DNA from: an uncultured Flavobacteriaceae bacterium
GTDB taxonomy: Bacteria; Bacteroidota; Bacteroidia; Flavobacteriales; Flavobacteriaceae
DNA: 64,000 nt
Assembly (NCBI GenBank): GCA_947500585.1
Contig: CANMSN010000006.1
Coordinates: forward strand, 62,001 to 126,000
Direction of reading: 5' to 3'
The translations under genes and the position numbers were made by a program. Numbering within the stretch: position 1 is the first letter of the stretch; each line of letters begins with the position of its first letter. Of this stretch, positions 17,150 to 27,456 are shown piece by piece. The notes below the pieces were generated by a model. It did not search any database. It was not told the DNA's origin and saw only the letters and a list, made by a program, of their open reading frames with translations.

Positions 17150-18904
17150 TTACAAGAGTGTTTTAAAAACATTAATCAAGCTCTCAACATCCAATCCTAT
17201 AGACTCTTGAAGTTCATCAACACTACCATGCTCAACAAAATCATCAGGGATCCCCAATGTTTTAATACTATTTTTATAACCATTTTCAGAAGCAAACTCT
17301 AAAATAGCAGATCCGAAACCACCTTTAATAGTATGGTCTTCAATGGTAACAACCACATTATAAGTTTTAAAAATGGTATGAAGTAAGTTTTCATCCAGAG
17401 GTTTTACAAAACGCATATCGTAATGAGAAATATCTAAATCTGTAATAGATTTTGTAACATTTTTTGAGATAGTTCCTATGCTTAAAACAGCAAGTTTTTG
17501 TCCCATTTTAAGTGGAATACCTTTTCCTATTTCAATTTTAGAAAATGGCTGTTTCCAATCTATAGTAACACCACGTCCCCTAGGGTAACGAATAGCAATA
17601 GGTTGCCCTAAACCTAGTTGTGCAGTGTACATGATGTTGCGCAGCTCCATCTCGTTTCTAGGTGCAAAAATAATTAGATTTGGGATGCAGCGTAAATAAC
17701 TTAAATCGAAAACACCGTGGTGTGTGGCGCCATCTTCACCAACTAAACCAGCACGGTCTAAACAAAAAATAACAGGAAGTTTTTGTATGGCCACATCATG
17801 TATAATTTGGTCGTAAGCCCGTTGTAAAAACGTGGAATAGATATTACAAAACGGAATTAAACCTTGTGTTGCCATACCAGCTGCCATAGTTACAGCGTGT
17901 TGTTCTGCAATCCCCACATCAAAAGCACGATCTGGAATTTCTGTCATCATATATTTAAGAGAACTTCCCGTTGGCATTGCTGGTGTAATACCCACAATAT
18001 TTTTATTCTGTTTTGCGAGTTCAACAATCGTGTATCCAAAAACATCTTGATATTTTGGTGGCTCTACTTTATCAGATTTGGTAGCTAAATCACCAGTTTT
18101 AGCATCAAACTTTCCTGGGGCATGATATTTTACTTGGTCGGTTTCAGCTTGTTTTAGGCCTTTCCCTTTAGTAGTTATAACATGTAAAAGTTTTGGGCCT
18201 TTTACGGTTTTTAACCGTTCTAATTCTGAAATAATAGTATGGACATCATGACCATCAATGGGCCCTGAATAATCAAAATTTAAAGCTTCAAAAATGTTAT
18301 CTTGTTTTTGAGTACCTTTTTTTACGTTGGTTAAATACTGTTTTAACGCTCCAACACTGGGGTCTATGCCAATGGCATTATCATTTAGAATAACAAGTAA
18401 ATTTGCATCGGTAACACCGGCATGGTTCAACCCTTCAAAAGCCATTCCGCTAGCAATAGAGGCATCCCCAATTACGGCAATATGTTGTTTGTCTTCGCCT
18501 TTTAATTTTGATGCAATCGCCATGCCTAAAGCTGCCGAAATAGAGGTAGAGGAATGCCCAACACCAAACGTATCATACGCACTTTCCTCGCGTTTTGGAA
18601 AACCACTAATACCACCTAATTGTCTGTTGGTATGAAAAATTTTTTGTCGCTCTGTTAAAATTTTATGCCCGTAGGCTTGATGGCCAACATCCCAAATTAA
18701 TTGGTCATCTGGCGTATTAAAAACATAGTGCAATGCAATAGTAAGTTCTACAACACCTAAGCTGGCTCCTAAATGACCTTCTTTGGTGGCAACAATATTG
18801 ATGATAAATTCACGTAACTCTTGTGCAAGTTGAGGTAGGTCTTTTTGATTTAAAAGACGGAGTTCTTTTGGGGAATTTGTACGATTTAAAAAGTTGTTTT
18901 GCAC
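17150..18904 (-). CDS. dxs: 1-deoxy-D-xylulose-5-phosphate synthase
   Basis: 584 residues. Condenses pyruvate and glyceraldehyde 3-phosphate, the first step of the MEP isoprenoid route, using thiamine diphosphate. Visible: KEGHLGASLG near residue 44, the ThDP motif GDASIASGMAFEGLNHAG from residue 146 to LNDNAIG, the transketolase-type central domain with IAEQHAVTMAAGMA, and the C-terminal domain (EDHTIKGGFGSAI). It is a little shorter than the ~620-residue E. coli enzyme but ends intact. Converges with the MocR gene at 15 bases' distance with no hairpin. Its product feeds the polyprenyl synthase encoded at 38.1 kb. Confidence 0.96.
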   Translation of the reverse strand: MQNNFLNRTNSPKELRLLNQKDLPQLAQELREFIINIVATKEGHLGASLGVVELTIALHYVFNTPDDQLIWDVGHQAYGHKILTERQKIFHTNRQLGGISGFPKREESAYDTFGVGHSSTSISAALGMAIASKLKGEDKQHIAVIGDASIASGMAFEGLNHAGVTDANLLVILNDNAIGIDPSVGALKQYLTNVKKGTQKQDNIFEALNFDYSGPIDGHDVHTIISELERLKTVKGPKLLHVITTKGKGLKQAETDQVKYHAPGKFDAKTGDLATKSDKVEPPKYQDVFGYTIVELAKQNKNIVGITPAMPTGSSLKYMMTEIPDRAFDVGIAEQHAVTMAAGMATQGLIPFCNIYSTFLQRAYDQIIHDVAIQKLPVIFCLDRAGLVGEDGATHHGVFDLSYLRCIPNLIIFAPRNEMELRNIMYTAQLGLGQPIAIRYPRGRGVTIDWKQPFSKIEIGKGIPLKMGQKLAVLSIGTISKNVTKSITDLDISHYDMRFVKPLDENLLHTIFKTYNVVVTIEDHTIKGGFGSAILEFASENGYKNSIKTLGIPDDFVEHGSVDELQESIGLDVESLINVFKTLL

Positions 18905-19050
18905 GAAGCAAAAGTAATAGATTTAATTTGCCTAAATAGCAAAGATTTTAAAAATAGGCATCAATTAGCAATTTTAAATTAATGTATTGTAACAATATTA
19001 TTAATGAGAAAGATTATTGGTATATTTGAGATGCTATTTAAAAAAGAAAA

Positions 19051-21729
19051 ATGAAAAAACCTTACTATTATTGGTCGATTATTGCGCTATGCTTTTTTAT
19101 GAGTCAAAAAATAACGGCGCAGATGAAATTAGACGATTATAAATACAATCTGTTAATTTCAGAGTATTTAAATAGTAATAAAAAAACTTCAAAAACATCT
19201 TCCATTGATTTTGATGACTTATATGTTACTAAAGCGCTTTTTTCTGAAAAAACGGGCATTACAAATACATATTTAATACAGAGATATAAGGGCATTGAAA
19301 TTTTTAATACTGTTTCTAGCGTTGGCATAAAAAATAATAAAGTATTTCATTTTACTGATAAATTTGAAACCAACATTTCTGATAAAATTAATTCTGAAAA
19401 CTCACAAATAACTCCTTTAGAAGCTGTTAATAGCTTAGCTAATCATTTGAATTTAAGTAATTCTGGAGAACTTGAAATATCACAAATTTCAGAAAATAAA
19501 ACTGTTTTTTTAAAGGGAACAATTTCTTTAGAAAATATTGATGTAGAAAAGGTGTATTTTAAACATAAAGATGGAACTTTAAAATTAGCATGGGATTTGA
19601 ATTTGCTAACACTAGATGGTAAACATTGGTGGAGTGCAAGAGTTGATGCGACGTCAGGAGAAGTTTTAGATTTGAATGATTGGATTCTGACGTGTAATTT
19701 TGGAGATTCAACTCATTCTAAACACAAACATTCTAATAAAATAAAAAATAGTTTTGATGCTTTCAATACTAAAACTAGTGTTTTGGTAGATGGCTCTAGG
19801 TATCGAGTTTTTGCATTACCAACTGAAAGTCCAAACCATGGCCCAAGAACTTTAGTTACTGAGCCAGCAGATGCTACAGCTTCACCATTTGGATGGCACG
19901 ATGATGATGGAGTTTCTGGTGCAGATTACACAACAACCCAAGGTAATAATGTTATTGCTCAAGACGATTCTGACGGTGATAACGATAGTGGCTATCAACC
20001 CGACGCTGGCAATACGCTAAATTTTGATTACCCAATAGATTTAGAAGATTTCCCTTCAGCTTCACAAGATGCATCGTTAACGAACTTGTTTTATCTAAAC
20101 AACGTAATACACGAAATCATGCATTATTACGGTTTTGATGAAGCCTCAGGAAATTTTCAAGAAAAAAACTATACAAATAATACAGGGGAAGGAGATGCTG
20201 TTTTAGCAGATGGACTCGATGGTAGTGGTGTAAATAACGCCAATTTTGGTACACCAAGAGACGGATTTAATCCGCGAATGCAAATGTTTCTGTGGGAGCG
20301 ATCCGATGGAGATGCTTTGTCAATTAATAGTGGTTCATTAATCGGCGATTATACTGGTATCCCTGCAGCTTTCGGCGGCGAATTAACAGAAACACCTCTT
20401 ACAGCCGATTTAGCTTTGAGTATAGATGATAATTCTGGAGCTTCAACAGATATATATGATGTGTGCGATCCATTAACCAATGCTGCTGATTTGGTAGGTA
20501 AAATTGCAATTATTAATAGAGGTACCTGCGAATTTGGAGATAAATTATTGGCTGTTGAAAATGCAGGTGCTGTCGGTGCCATAGTTATTACAGATGATAG
20601 ACCTATAGGCGTTATGGGGTCAGGTGTAAATGGGGCTAGCGTTACTATACCAGGTATCATGATATCTAGAGCAGATGGTGATGCCATTATAGCTGCTCTA
20701 AATAATAGTGAAACAATTAATGCATCGTTAATATCTACGCCTTTAATTGATGGTAGTTATGATAATGGCGTGGTCATTCATGAGTATGGGCATGGGATTT
20801 CTAATAGATTAACAGGTGGAGCAAATACAGCAGATTGTTTAGTGGCTTGTACAGAAAGAGATGAAGATGGCGATTGTGTTCCTGCCACAAATACTGAACA
20901 AATGGGTGAGGGTTGGTCTGATTGGTTTGCGTTAATGCTAACTATGAAACCCTCAGATCTAGCAACAGACGGTAGAGGTATAGCTACTTTTAATATAGAG
21001 CAACCAATTGACGGTTCAGGTATTAGACCATTTAGATATAGCACCGATACTACTATTAATCCGCTAACATATAACGATACCAATAATACAGCACTAAGTG
21101 CACCTCATGGTGTTGGGTCTGTTTGGTGTACCATGTTGTGGGATTTAACATGGGCTTATATTGATAAATATGGTTTCGATTCCAATATGTATATGGGTAC
21201 AGGAGGTAATAATAAAGTGATGCAGATTGTGATAGATGGTTTGAAACTGCAAGCATGTCAACCAGGATTTGTAGATGGAAGAGATGCCATATTAGCGGCA
21301 GATATAGCCTTAACAGGAGGCGAAGATCAATGTATGATATGGGAAGTGTTTGCTGCAAGAGGTCTTGGTGTAAATGCTTCTCAAGGAAACCCACTTTTAA
21401 GAACAGATCAAGTTGAAAATTTTGATACGCCAGATTCTAATGATCCTTCACTTGCTAGTTGTTCAACACTTAGTACCAATAATTTTAGTTCAAGAGACTA
21501 TAATATTTATCCAAACCCTGCCAGTACAAAACTTACTATTAAAACATCTAAATCCATGGGAGATGTAGTTATTAATTTATTTGATATTAATGGAAGGAAA
21601 GTGCTTTCTAAAGAAACATTATTATCACAAGAGGTTGAATTAAACACTAGTAAGCTTCAAAGGGGGTTGTATATTTTAAGAATTAAGGGAGAGCATATCA
21701 ATGCCAACAAGAAAATCATTATTAAGTAA
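19051..21729 (+). CDS. T9SS-exported M36 (fungalysin-type) zinc metalloprotease with PA insert
   Basis: 892 residues. Signal peptide ends near residue 24 (KITAQ), followed by an FTP-like propeptide to about residue 230. The M36 core includes NNVIHEIMHYYGFDEASGNFQ and the zinc site HEYGH (His577, Glu578, His581) with the likely third ligand Glu620 in MGEGWSDWF. A protease-associated (PA) domain lies at about 445-555, just before the zinc motif. Residues about 815-892 are a T9SS type A sorting domain (NIYPNPAS, FDINGRKVLS, LQRGLYILRI), so the enzyme should be secreted or surface-attached. A 15-20 residue acidic, Cys-containing stretch (DCLVACTERDEDGDC) separates HEYGH from Glu620. A TATATTTG -7 element is at 19021-19028. 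Confidence 0.93.
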   Translation: MKKPYYYWSIIALCFFMSQKITAQMKLDDYKYNLLISEYLNSNKKTSKTSSIDFDDLYVTKALFSEKTGITNTYLIQRYKGIEIFNTVSSVGIKNNKVFHFTDKFETNISDKINSENSQITPLEAVNSLANHLNLSNSGELEISQISENKTVFLKGTISLENIDVEKVYFKHKDGTLKLAWDLNLLTLDGKHWWSARVDATSGEVLDLNDWILTCNFGDSTHSKHKHSNKIKNSFDAFNTKTSVLVDGSRYRVFALPTESPNHGPRTLVTEPADATASPFGWHDDDGVSGADYTTTQGNNVIAQDDSDGDNDSGYQPDAGNTLNFDYPIDLEDFPSASQDASLTNLFYLNNVIHEIMHYYGFDEASGNFQEKNYTNNTGEGDAVLADGLDGSGVNNANFGTPRDGFNPRMQMFLWERSDGDALSINSGSLIGDYTGIPAAFGGELTETPLTADLALSIDDNSGASTDIYDVCDPLTNAADLVGKIAIINRGTCEFGDKLLAVENAGAVGAIVITDDRPIGVMGSGVNGASVTIPGIMISRADGDAIIAALNNSETINASLISTPLIDGSYDNGVVIHEYGHGISNRLTGGANTADCLVACTERDEDGDCVPATNTEQMGEGWSDWFALMLTMKPSDLATDGRGIATFNIEQPIDGSGIRPFRYSTDTTINPLTYNDTNNTALSAPHGVGSVWCTMLWDLTWAYIDKYGFDSNMYMGTGGNNKVMQIVIDGLKLQACQPGFVDGRDAILAADIALTGGEDQCMIWEVFAARGLGVNASQGNPLLRTDQVENFDTPDSNDPSLASCSTLSTNNFSSRDYNIYPNPASTKLTIKTSKSMGDVVINLFDINGRKVLSKETLLSQEVELNTSKLQRGLYILRIKGEHINANKKIIIK

Positions 21730-21869
21730 TCCTTGTAATGAATTTTTAAAGAGGCTAAATCTTTTATTTTTATGGATAATATATAAAGGATATTCAATTA
21801 AGAGTCATTTTGTTTGTCTTGTAGTATAATTCGTTATATTATTGTATAATATCTAATTAAGAATTTACT

Positions 21870-22265
21870 ATGAAAAAAATTATTTTGTTTCTTATTATCG
21901 GTTTCATTGTTGGATGCAGTAGTGATGATTCTACTACATTAGAAGAAGTTACATTAGTTGGGACTTGGCTAAGAATTTCAGCTATTGATGAGGATGGTGA
22001 AGAATTTGTGGAAGAAGACGATTGTCCTTTTGAGACAATAATTTCTAAAACTACTGTTACAGCTAGAAGTTATTACGGTGAAAATTGTTCTTTAGTATCT
22101 GATGCTGGATATGTTCTTCAATATACATTAGATGGTAATTTCATAATTTTTGAATTGGGAACAGAAACATCCTCATTAGAAATACTTGAATTGACATCTA
22201 CTACATTAAAAATTAAAGAAGGAGATGATTTATACTATAATATATTGACATATATTAGACAGTAA
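21870..22265 (+). CDS. Lipocalin-like lipoprotein
   Basis: 131 residues. The signal sequence ends in a lipobox (IVGC, Cys16) followed by SSDDS, a typical flavobacterial spacer. The rest begins with LVGTWLRISAID and ends in short strands, matching small lipocalin-like domains common in Bacteroidota lipoproteins. Two cysteines (in DDCPFE and ENCSLV) could form a disulfide. Ligand and function unknown. No clear promoter or terminator seen around it. Confidence 0.7.
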   Translation: MKKIILFLIIGFIVGCSSDDSTTLEEVTLVGTWLRISAIDEDGEEFVEEDDCPFETIISKTTVTARSYYGENCSLVSDAGYVLQYTLDGNFIIFELGTETSSLEILELTSTTLKIKEGDDLYYNILTYIRQ

Positions 22266-22304
22266 AAATTAAATAGAAGCTATTTTAATAGGCTTGTTAT
22301 TTTT

Positions 22305-22754
22305 ATGATACAACCTTTTGACGACGCGTATTTTATGAAGAAAGCCCTCCAGGAAGCTGAAGTTGCTTTTGAAAAAGGTGAAATTCCTGTTGGCGCTGTT
22401 ATTGTAATTGACAATAAAATAATTGCTCGAGGCCATAATTTAACAGAAATGTTAAACGATGTTACAGCACATGCAGAAATGCAAGCTATTACCGCTGCTG
22501 CCAATTTTTTAGGGGGCAAATATCTTCAAAAATGTACACTTTATGTAACGCTTGAACCCTGCCAAATGTGTGCTGGGGCTTTATATTGGAGTCAGATTTC
22601 AAATATTGTTTATGGTGCTAGAGATCATGAACGTGGTTGTATAAACTTAAAAACTAAGTTGCACCCTAAAACAACCATCAAAGGTGGGGTTTTAGAAAAA
22701 GAAGCTTCTCAACTATTGAAGCGGTTTTTTGTTGAAAAAAGGAACTTGAATTAA
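22305..22754 (+). CDS. tadA: tRNA-specific adenosine deaminase
   Basis: 149 residues. Deaminates adenosine to inosine at the wobble base of tRNA-Arg(ACG). The zinc site is complete: His56-Ala-Glu58 (TAHAEMQAI) with the proton-shuttling Glu, and PCQMC with Cys86 and Cys89. Length and the ending KRFFVEKR are standard for TadA. Starts 39 bases after the lipocalin-like gene, same strand; not obviously an operon. Confidence 0.95.
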   Translation: MIQPFDDAYFMKKALQEAEVAFEKGEIPVGAVIVIDNKIIARGHNLTEMLNDVTAHAEMQAITAAANFLGGKYLQKCTLYVTLEPCQMCAGALYWSQISNIVYGARDHERGCINLKTKLHPKTTIKGGVLEKEASQLLKRFFVEKRNLN

Positions 22755-22835
22755 ACCGTGATTACGAAAAAACACAACTTAAATACGTCATTTTAAAGTA
22801 GTTTTGATTTAGGTTTTTTTCTTAAAAAAATAAGC

Positions 22836-22864
22836 AGATTGCTTCACTGCGTTCGCAATGACGG
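22836..22864. repeat. Dispersed intergenic repeat fragment
   Basis: The reverse strand reads CCGTCATTGCGAACGCAGTG and continues GAAGCAATCT, the form of a widespread short repeat in Bacteroidota and other bacteria. A TACGTCATTTT about 60 bases to the left may be the remnant of the opposite arm. It fills the gap between the convergent tadA and membrane-protein genes. Confidence 0.5.
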
Positions 22865-22871
22865 TTCTAAA

Positions 22872-23117
22872 TTATATTTTATTCTTACGTTGATTCTCGC
22901 GCATTTTATCTAAACTTTCTTTAGTAATCATATAATCTTTTATGTCTTTATCTTTCCATCGGTAATAAGAAAATAAAGGAAACACTAAAAGAAATAACGC
23001 GGCAACACCAAAACCTATAAATTTTTGAGAGTATTCAGATTCTAAAAAATAGCCACATAAAATACTTCCTACTGAGGCTATAAAAAGAATTAGAGTAATA
23101 TATTTTACTGTGGTCAT
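22872..23117 (-). CDS. Small two-helix membrane protein, unknown function
   Basis: 81 residues. Two predicted transmembrane helices (about 5-24 and 33-51), then a charged cytoplasmic tail rich in Lys, Asp and Glu (RWKDKDIKDYMITKESLDKM). No family recognised. It follows the ClC gene on the same strand after 26 bases, so it may be co-transcribed with it. Confidence 0.6.
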   Translation of the reverse strand: MTTVKYITLILFIASVGSILCGYFLESEYSQKFIGFGVAALFLLVFPLFSYYRWKDKDIKDYMITKESLDKMRENQRKNKI

Positions 23118-23143
23118 TTACAAATATTTTAAATCTTTAGAAC

Positions 23144-24925
23144 TTACTTAGTAAAATTAATTAATTGTTGTCTGTAAGCGGTTAGTAATTTTGATTTTGA
23201 GATGTAACCAAAATATTTACCGTCTTTAATAACAGGTAAATTCCAAGCACCACTAGTTTTAAAGTTATCCATAATGTCTTGCATAGAATCTTCATCATAA
23301 TTAATAATACCAGCATCGGCATGCATTAAACTAGCTGCATCAACTTTATCATAAAGGTCTGTATCAAACATGATATGCCTAATATCATCTAATCTAATAA
23401 CACCAAGAAATTTTTGTTCGTCATCTACTACTGGAAAATGATTTCGGGAAGATTTAGCAACAGCATTTTTTAAAATATCACGAAGTTTCATTTCTGGTTT
23501 TAGGACTATAAAATTGGTTTCAATAACTTTATCGATATCTAAAACCATAAGTACGTTTTGGTCTTTATCATGCGTCATTAATTCACCTCTTTCCGCAAGT
23601 TTAAGCGTGTAAATAGAATGTGAAATATAGTATTTTGTTATACTAAACGAAATGGCAGAAACAATCATTAAAGGGACAAAAAGCTCGTAACCTCCAGTAA
23701 TTTCAGCAATAAGGAAAATAGCTGTTAAAGGCGCGTGCAATACACCAGCCATTAAACCCGTCATGCCTATTAGGGTGAAATTAGATTCTGATACTTGAAA
23801 ATCTAACCCAATATTATTAATGATTTTAGCAAAAGCATTACCCAAGGCGCTTCCCATGACTAATGTTGGAATAAAAACGCCACCAACACCACCAGCTCCA
23901 AAAGTAGTGGTCATCGCAATGGCTTTAAAAACAGCTATTCCAAGTAAAAGCCCAATAACAATCCAAATATTTGATAAATCTAAATGAAATGGAGTTGTGC
24001 CTATAGCAGACAAATGATCGCCCTTTAAAAGGTTATTCATGATGCCATAACCTTCACCATAAAGTGGCGGAATAAAATATAATAAGGTACCAATTGCTAA
24101 ACCACCAATTAATAGGCGCAATGCACGACTTTCAAATTGTTTAAAAAAATTGGTTATAGCGAAAAAAACTTTCGAAAAATATACGGAAGCTAGCCCCGTA
24201 ACTAAGCCCAAAATGATGTAAAAAGCAATATCATTTATTTGAAATTTATCAGTGAGTTCAAAACGTAATAACACATCAGTTCCCAAGAAAAAATAAGAAG
24301 TAACCACTGCTGAAACAGATGCTAGTAAAAGCGGAACTAACGATGTAAAAGCAATATCTAAACTAAAAATTTCTATGGCAAAAATAATAGCTGCAATAGG
24401 TGCTTTAAACATCGATGCCATGGCACCAGCTGCCGCACAACCAATAAGAAGCATTCTTGTTTTCTGGTTCATATGAAACAAACGTGCAGCATTAGAACCT
24501 AAAGCAGAACCTACACTTACAGCAGGTCCTTGTAAACCAACAGAACCACCAAAACCAGCTGTTAACGGAGCCGTAATTAAAGCAGCATAAATATTATACC
24601 TAGGAATGATACCATTTAGTTTTGAAATAGCATAAAGTGTTGATGAGATACCATGACCAATATGCTTTTTTAGCCATATTTGTTTAATAACATAAACTAA
24701 AAATAAGCCAATCATCGGAAAAATGAAATACAATGAGTTTTGGTAGTTTTTGAAAAAATCTAATTCAAAAAGTAGTCTGATATAGTGTGTGAAGTTTTTT
24801 AGTAAAACCGTGCCTAAACCAGCCAAAAAACCAACAAGAATACTAAGTGCATATACAAACTGACGCTCAGAAATATGTTTGTATTTCCAGATTAAAAACT
24901 TACGTAATAGGCTTTTAAAATTCAT
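23144..24925 (-). CDS. ClC-family chloride channel/transporter with CBS pair; gating Glu replaced by Gln
   Basis: 593 residues. The membrane part (to about 430) has the ClC signatures: GHGISSTL in place of GSGIPE, GSVGLQGPAVSVG (residues 128-140) and GGVFIPTLVMG. Two CBS domains follow (about 450-590; RNHFPVVDDEQKFLGVI and GAWNLPVIKDGKYFGYI), usually nucleotide-binding regulators. At the gating position of the GxEGP motif the residue is Gln132 (codon CAA), not Glu. In well-studied ClC proteins this Glu both gates the pore and carries protons, so passive or altered conduction is possible. It starts two bases downstream of the 236-residue exported-protein stop. Confidence 0.9.
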   Translation of the reverse strand: MNFKSLLRKFLIWKYKHISERQFVYALSILVGFLAGLGTVLLKNFTHYIRLLFELDFFKNYQNSLYFIFPMIGLFLVYVIKQIWLKKHIGHGISSTLYAISKLNGIIPRYNIYAALITAPLTAGFGGSVGLQGPAVSVGSALGSNAARLFHMNQKTRMLLIGCAAAGAMASMFKAPIAAIIFAIEIFSLDIAFTSLVPLLLASVSAVVTSYFFLGTDVLLRFELTDKFQINDIAFYIILGLVTGLASVYFSKVFFAITNFFKQFESRALRLLIGGLAIGTLLYFIPPLYGEGYGIMNNLLKGDHLSAIGTTPFHLDLSNIWIVIGLLLGIAVFKAIAMTTTFGAGGVGGVFIPTLVMGSALGNAFAKIINNIGLDFQVSESNFTLIGMTGLMAGVLHAPLTAIFLIAEITGGYELFVPLMIVSAISFSITKYYISHSIYTLKLAERGELMTHDKDQNVLMVLDIDKVIETNFIVLKPEMKLRDILKNAVAKSSRNHFPVVDDEQKFLGVIRLDDIRHIMFDTDLYDKVDAASLMHADAGIINYDEDSMQDIMDNFKTSGAWNLPVIKDGKYFGYISKSKLLTAYRQQLINFTK

Positions 24926-24927
24926 TG

Positions 24928-25638
24928 CTATTCTTCTGATGCTTTTAAGATATCTGTGCCTAAATATTTATCATCTGTATTCATGTACCAAGCTCTATTT
25001 TTTGGCATTTTTATATCACTTATTATTTCTTCATCTGATAGCAAAATATATTCACCATCGTTTTTCGATTCATCATGAAAAAATTGATAAACTTCCATGG
25101 CGTAATTTTCTTTATCAAAATAAAAATACCAAGTATCATTTCCTACTTCCTTTTCATATGAAGCTTTTAAAACCCAATAGTCTTTTCCTTTAAAGGTTTT
25201 ACTGTATGTTTTTTCGTGGATAATTGTTCCAGGATCTTTCAATTTCATTGGTAAACCATATAAATAGGTATAGTAATTTTGAAATAGTTTAGCTCTTTCA
25301 CAACTTAAATTATACTTTTCTTTTTCTTCTTTTGTAGGAGTTGTGCCGTCATGTATAACTGAGCAATTATCTTTATTAAGACTATAAATAGTAGTATGCT
25401 TACCATTATTCGTTTCCAACTTAAAATATTCTTTGAGTAAATTAATGCTAATCTTACTATTTTTATTGGGGCTTTTCGGTAGCTTCATTGTAATAAATAA
25501 TTCGTCATTAAAACTACTCCAATTTCCATTTGGATCATGATACTGTATGGCTTTTTCTAGTAATTTATTTCCAGTTAATACTTGACAAAATGAATATGTA
25601 GAAAGCAGCATTGTAAAAAATAAAAGAAGATTTTTCAT
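24928..25638 (-). CDS. Exported protein of unknown function (possibly DUF6503-like)
   Basis: 236 residues. Signal peptide ends near residue 18 (STYSFCQ). The body has the early motif AIQYHDPNGNWSSF, scattered aromatic strands (DYWVLKASYEKEVGNDTW) and a beta-rich composition; it resembles flavobacterial exported proteins grouped as DUF6503, but this is from memory of the pattern only. It lies two bases before the ClC gene, suggesting one transcript, and follows the aspS terminator. Confidence 0.6.
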   Translation of the reverse strand: MKNLLLFFTMLLSTYSFCQVLTGNKLLEKAIQYHDPNGNWSSFNDELFITMKLPKSPNKNSKISINLLKEYFKLETNNGKHTTIYSLNKDNCSVIHDGTTPTKEEKEKYNLSCERAKLFQNYYTYLYGLPMKLKDPGTIIHEKTYSKTFKGKDYWVLKASYEKEVGNDTWYFYFDKENYAMEVYQFFHDESKNDGEYILLSDEEIISDIKMPKNRAWYMNTDDKYLGTDILKASEE

Positions 25639-25655
25639 TAACTAAAAGTAATAAA

Positions 25656-25678
25656 AAATCCTGCAAAGCGCAGGATTT
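25656..25678 (-). terminator. Rho-independent terminator of aspS
   Basis: Stem AAATCCTGC, loop of five, GCAGGATTT; on the reverse strand the stem is followed by T6, just after the aspS stop. It precedes the 236-residue exported-protein gene start by 17 bases. Confidence 0.75.
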
Positions 25679-25684
25679 AAATTT

Positions 25685-27439
25685 TTATGATTTTAAGTTG
25701 AGTTTCAAGCTTAATTCTGTCAATTGCTCATCGTCAATTGGAGCAGGAGCATCAATCATCACATCTCGCCCATTGTTGTTTTTTGGGAATGCAATAAAAT
25801 CTCTAATGGTTTCTTGTCCACCTAAAATGGCAACCAACCTATCTAAGCCAAAAGCTAAACCACCGTGTGGTGGAGCACCATATTGAAAGGCATCCATTAA
25901 AAAGCCGAATTGTGCTTTAGCTTCCTCAGGCGTAAAGCCTAAATAATCAAACACTAAAGCTTGGGTTTCTTTGTCATGAATACGAATGGAACCACCTCCA
26001 ATTTCGTTTCCGTTTAAAACTAAATCGTAAGCATTTGCTTTTACATCGCTCGGATTTGTTTTTAATAATTCTAACTGCCCTGGTTTTGGGGAGGTAAATG
26101 GATGATGCATGGCATGATAACGTTCTGTGTCTTCATCCCATTCTAATAATGGAAAATCCATAACCCAAAGTGGTGCAAATTCTTTAGGATTTCTTAACCC
26201 TAAACGTTCTGCTAATTCCATACGTAAAGCACTTAATTGTGCTCTTACTTTATTTTTATCTCCAGAAAGCACACAAATCAAATCACCAGCTTTTGCGCCA
26301 GTAACTTCTGCCCATTTTACTAAATCGTCTTGGTCGTAAAATTTATCCACAGAAGATTTAAATGTTCCATCTTCGTTACATCTACAATAAACCATTCCTA
26401 AAGCACCAACTTGTGGGCGTCTTACCCAATCAATTAATTTATCAATGTCTTTTCTAGTATAACTATTTCCTCCAGGAACTGCAATTCCAACTACTAATTC
26501 GGCAGCATTAAATACATTAAAGTCTTTATGTTGCGCTACTTCGTTTAATTCTCCAAATTTCATCCCAAAACGGATGTCTGGTTTATCGTTTCCATACAAA
26601 CGCATCGCATCATCGTAAAGTAGTCGCGGGAATTTTTCAATGTCAACGCCATTCACTTCTTTAAGTAAATGACGTGTTAAACCTTCAAAAGCATTTAAAA
26701 TATCTTCTTGTTCAATAAACGCCATTTCACAATCTATTTGTGTGAATTCTGGTTGTCTATCGGCACGTAAATCTTCATCTCTAAAGCATTTTACAATTTG
26801 AAAATATTTATCCATACCACCAACCATAAGTAGTTGCTTAAAGGTTTGAGGCGATTGTGGTAAAGCATAAAACTGACCTTCATTCATTCTCGATGGCACA
26901 ACAAAATCGCGAGCACCTTCTGGAGTCGATTTTATTAAATAAGGCGTTTCAACTTCTATAAATCCTTCTTTCGATAAGTAGTTTCTAACTTCTTGAGTTA
27001 CTTTATGTCTAAAAATCAAGCTGTTTTTTACAGGGTTGCGACGAATATCTAAATAACGATATTTCATTCTGATGTCTTCACCACCATCTGTTTTATCTTC
27101 AATAGTGAAAGGAGGGAGTTTCGATTCGTTTAAAATGTTTAACTCAGAAACCAAAATCTCCACGTCGCCAGTCGGAATGTTTGGGTTTTTTGAAGCACGT
27201 TCAATAACTTGGCCTTTAACTTGAATAACGAACTCACGACCTAAGTCTTGCGCTTGTTTCATCATGTCTTTTGAGGTGCGTTCCTCATCAAAAACTAACT
27301 GTGTTATGCCGTAACGATCGCGCAAATCTACCCAAACAATAAACCCTTTATCGCGTGATTTTTGAACCCAACCTGCTAAAGTTACCTCTTTATTAATATG
27401 TGATGTTCTTAACTCACCACAATTATGACTTCTGTACAT
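25685..27439 (-). CDS. aspS: Aspartate--tRNA ligase
   Basis: 584 residues starting at [11 protein letters not shown]. Charges tRNA-Asp. An N-terminal OB-fold anticodon domain ([20 protein letters not shown]) is followed by the class II core: [30 protein letters not shown], a bacterial GAD-type insertion in the middle, and the closing motif [10 protein letters not shown]. The longer open frame to 27469 is rejected: a consensus promoter at 27457-27485 puts the transcription start near 27450, inside that extension. Single-gene unit with its own terminator. Confidence 0.97.
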   Translation of the reverse strand: MYRSHNCGELRTSHINKEVTLAGWVQKSRDKGFIVWVDLRDRYGITQLVFDEERTSKDMMKQAQDLGREFVIQVKGQVIERASKNPNIPTGDVEILVSELNILNESKLPPFTIEDKTDGGEDIRMKYRYLDIRRNPVKNSLIFRHKVTQEVRNYLSKEGFIEVETPYLIKSTPEGARDFVVPSRMNEGQFYALPQSPQTFKQLLMVGGMDKYFQIVKCFRDEDLRADRQPEFTQIDCEMAFIEQEDILNAFEGLTRHLLKEVNGVDIEKFPRLLYDDAMRLYGNDKPDIRFGMKFGELNEVAQHKDFNVFNAAELVVGIAVPGGNSYTRKDIDKLIDWVRRPQVGALGMVYCRCNEDGTFKSSVDKFYDQDDLVKWAEVTGAKAGDLICVLSGDKNKVRAQLSALRMELAERLGLRNPKEFAPLWVMDFPLLEWDEDTERYHAMHHPFTSPKPGQLELLKTNPSDVKANAYDLVLNGNEIGGGSIRIHDKETQALVFDYLGFTPEEAKAQFGFLMDAFQYGAPPHGGLAFGLDRLVAILGGQETIRDFIAFPKNNNGRDVMIDAPAPIDDEQLTELSLKLNLKS

Positions 27440-27456
27440 AGTAAAATTTTGATGTG

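Noticed and set aside
17150-18904. dxs as a truncated gene because it is shorter than the E. coli enzyme
   Set aside because: All domains from the N-terminal ThDP region to the C-terminal domain are present; the shortness looks like a lineage trait.
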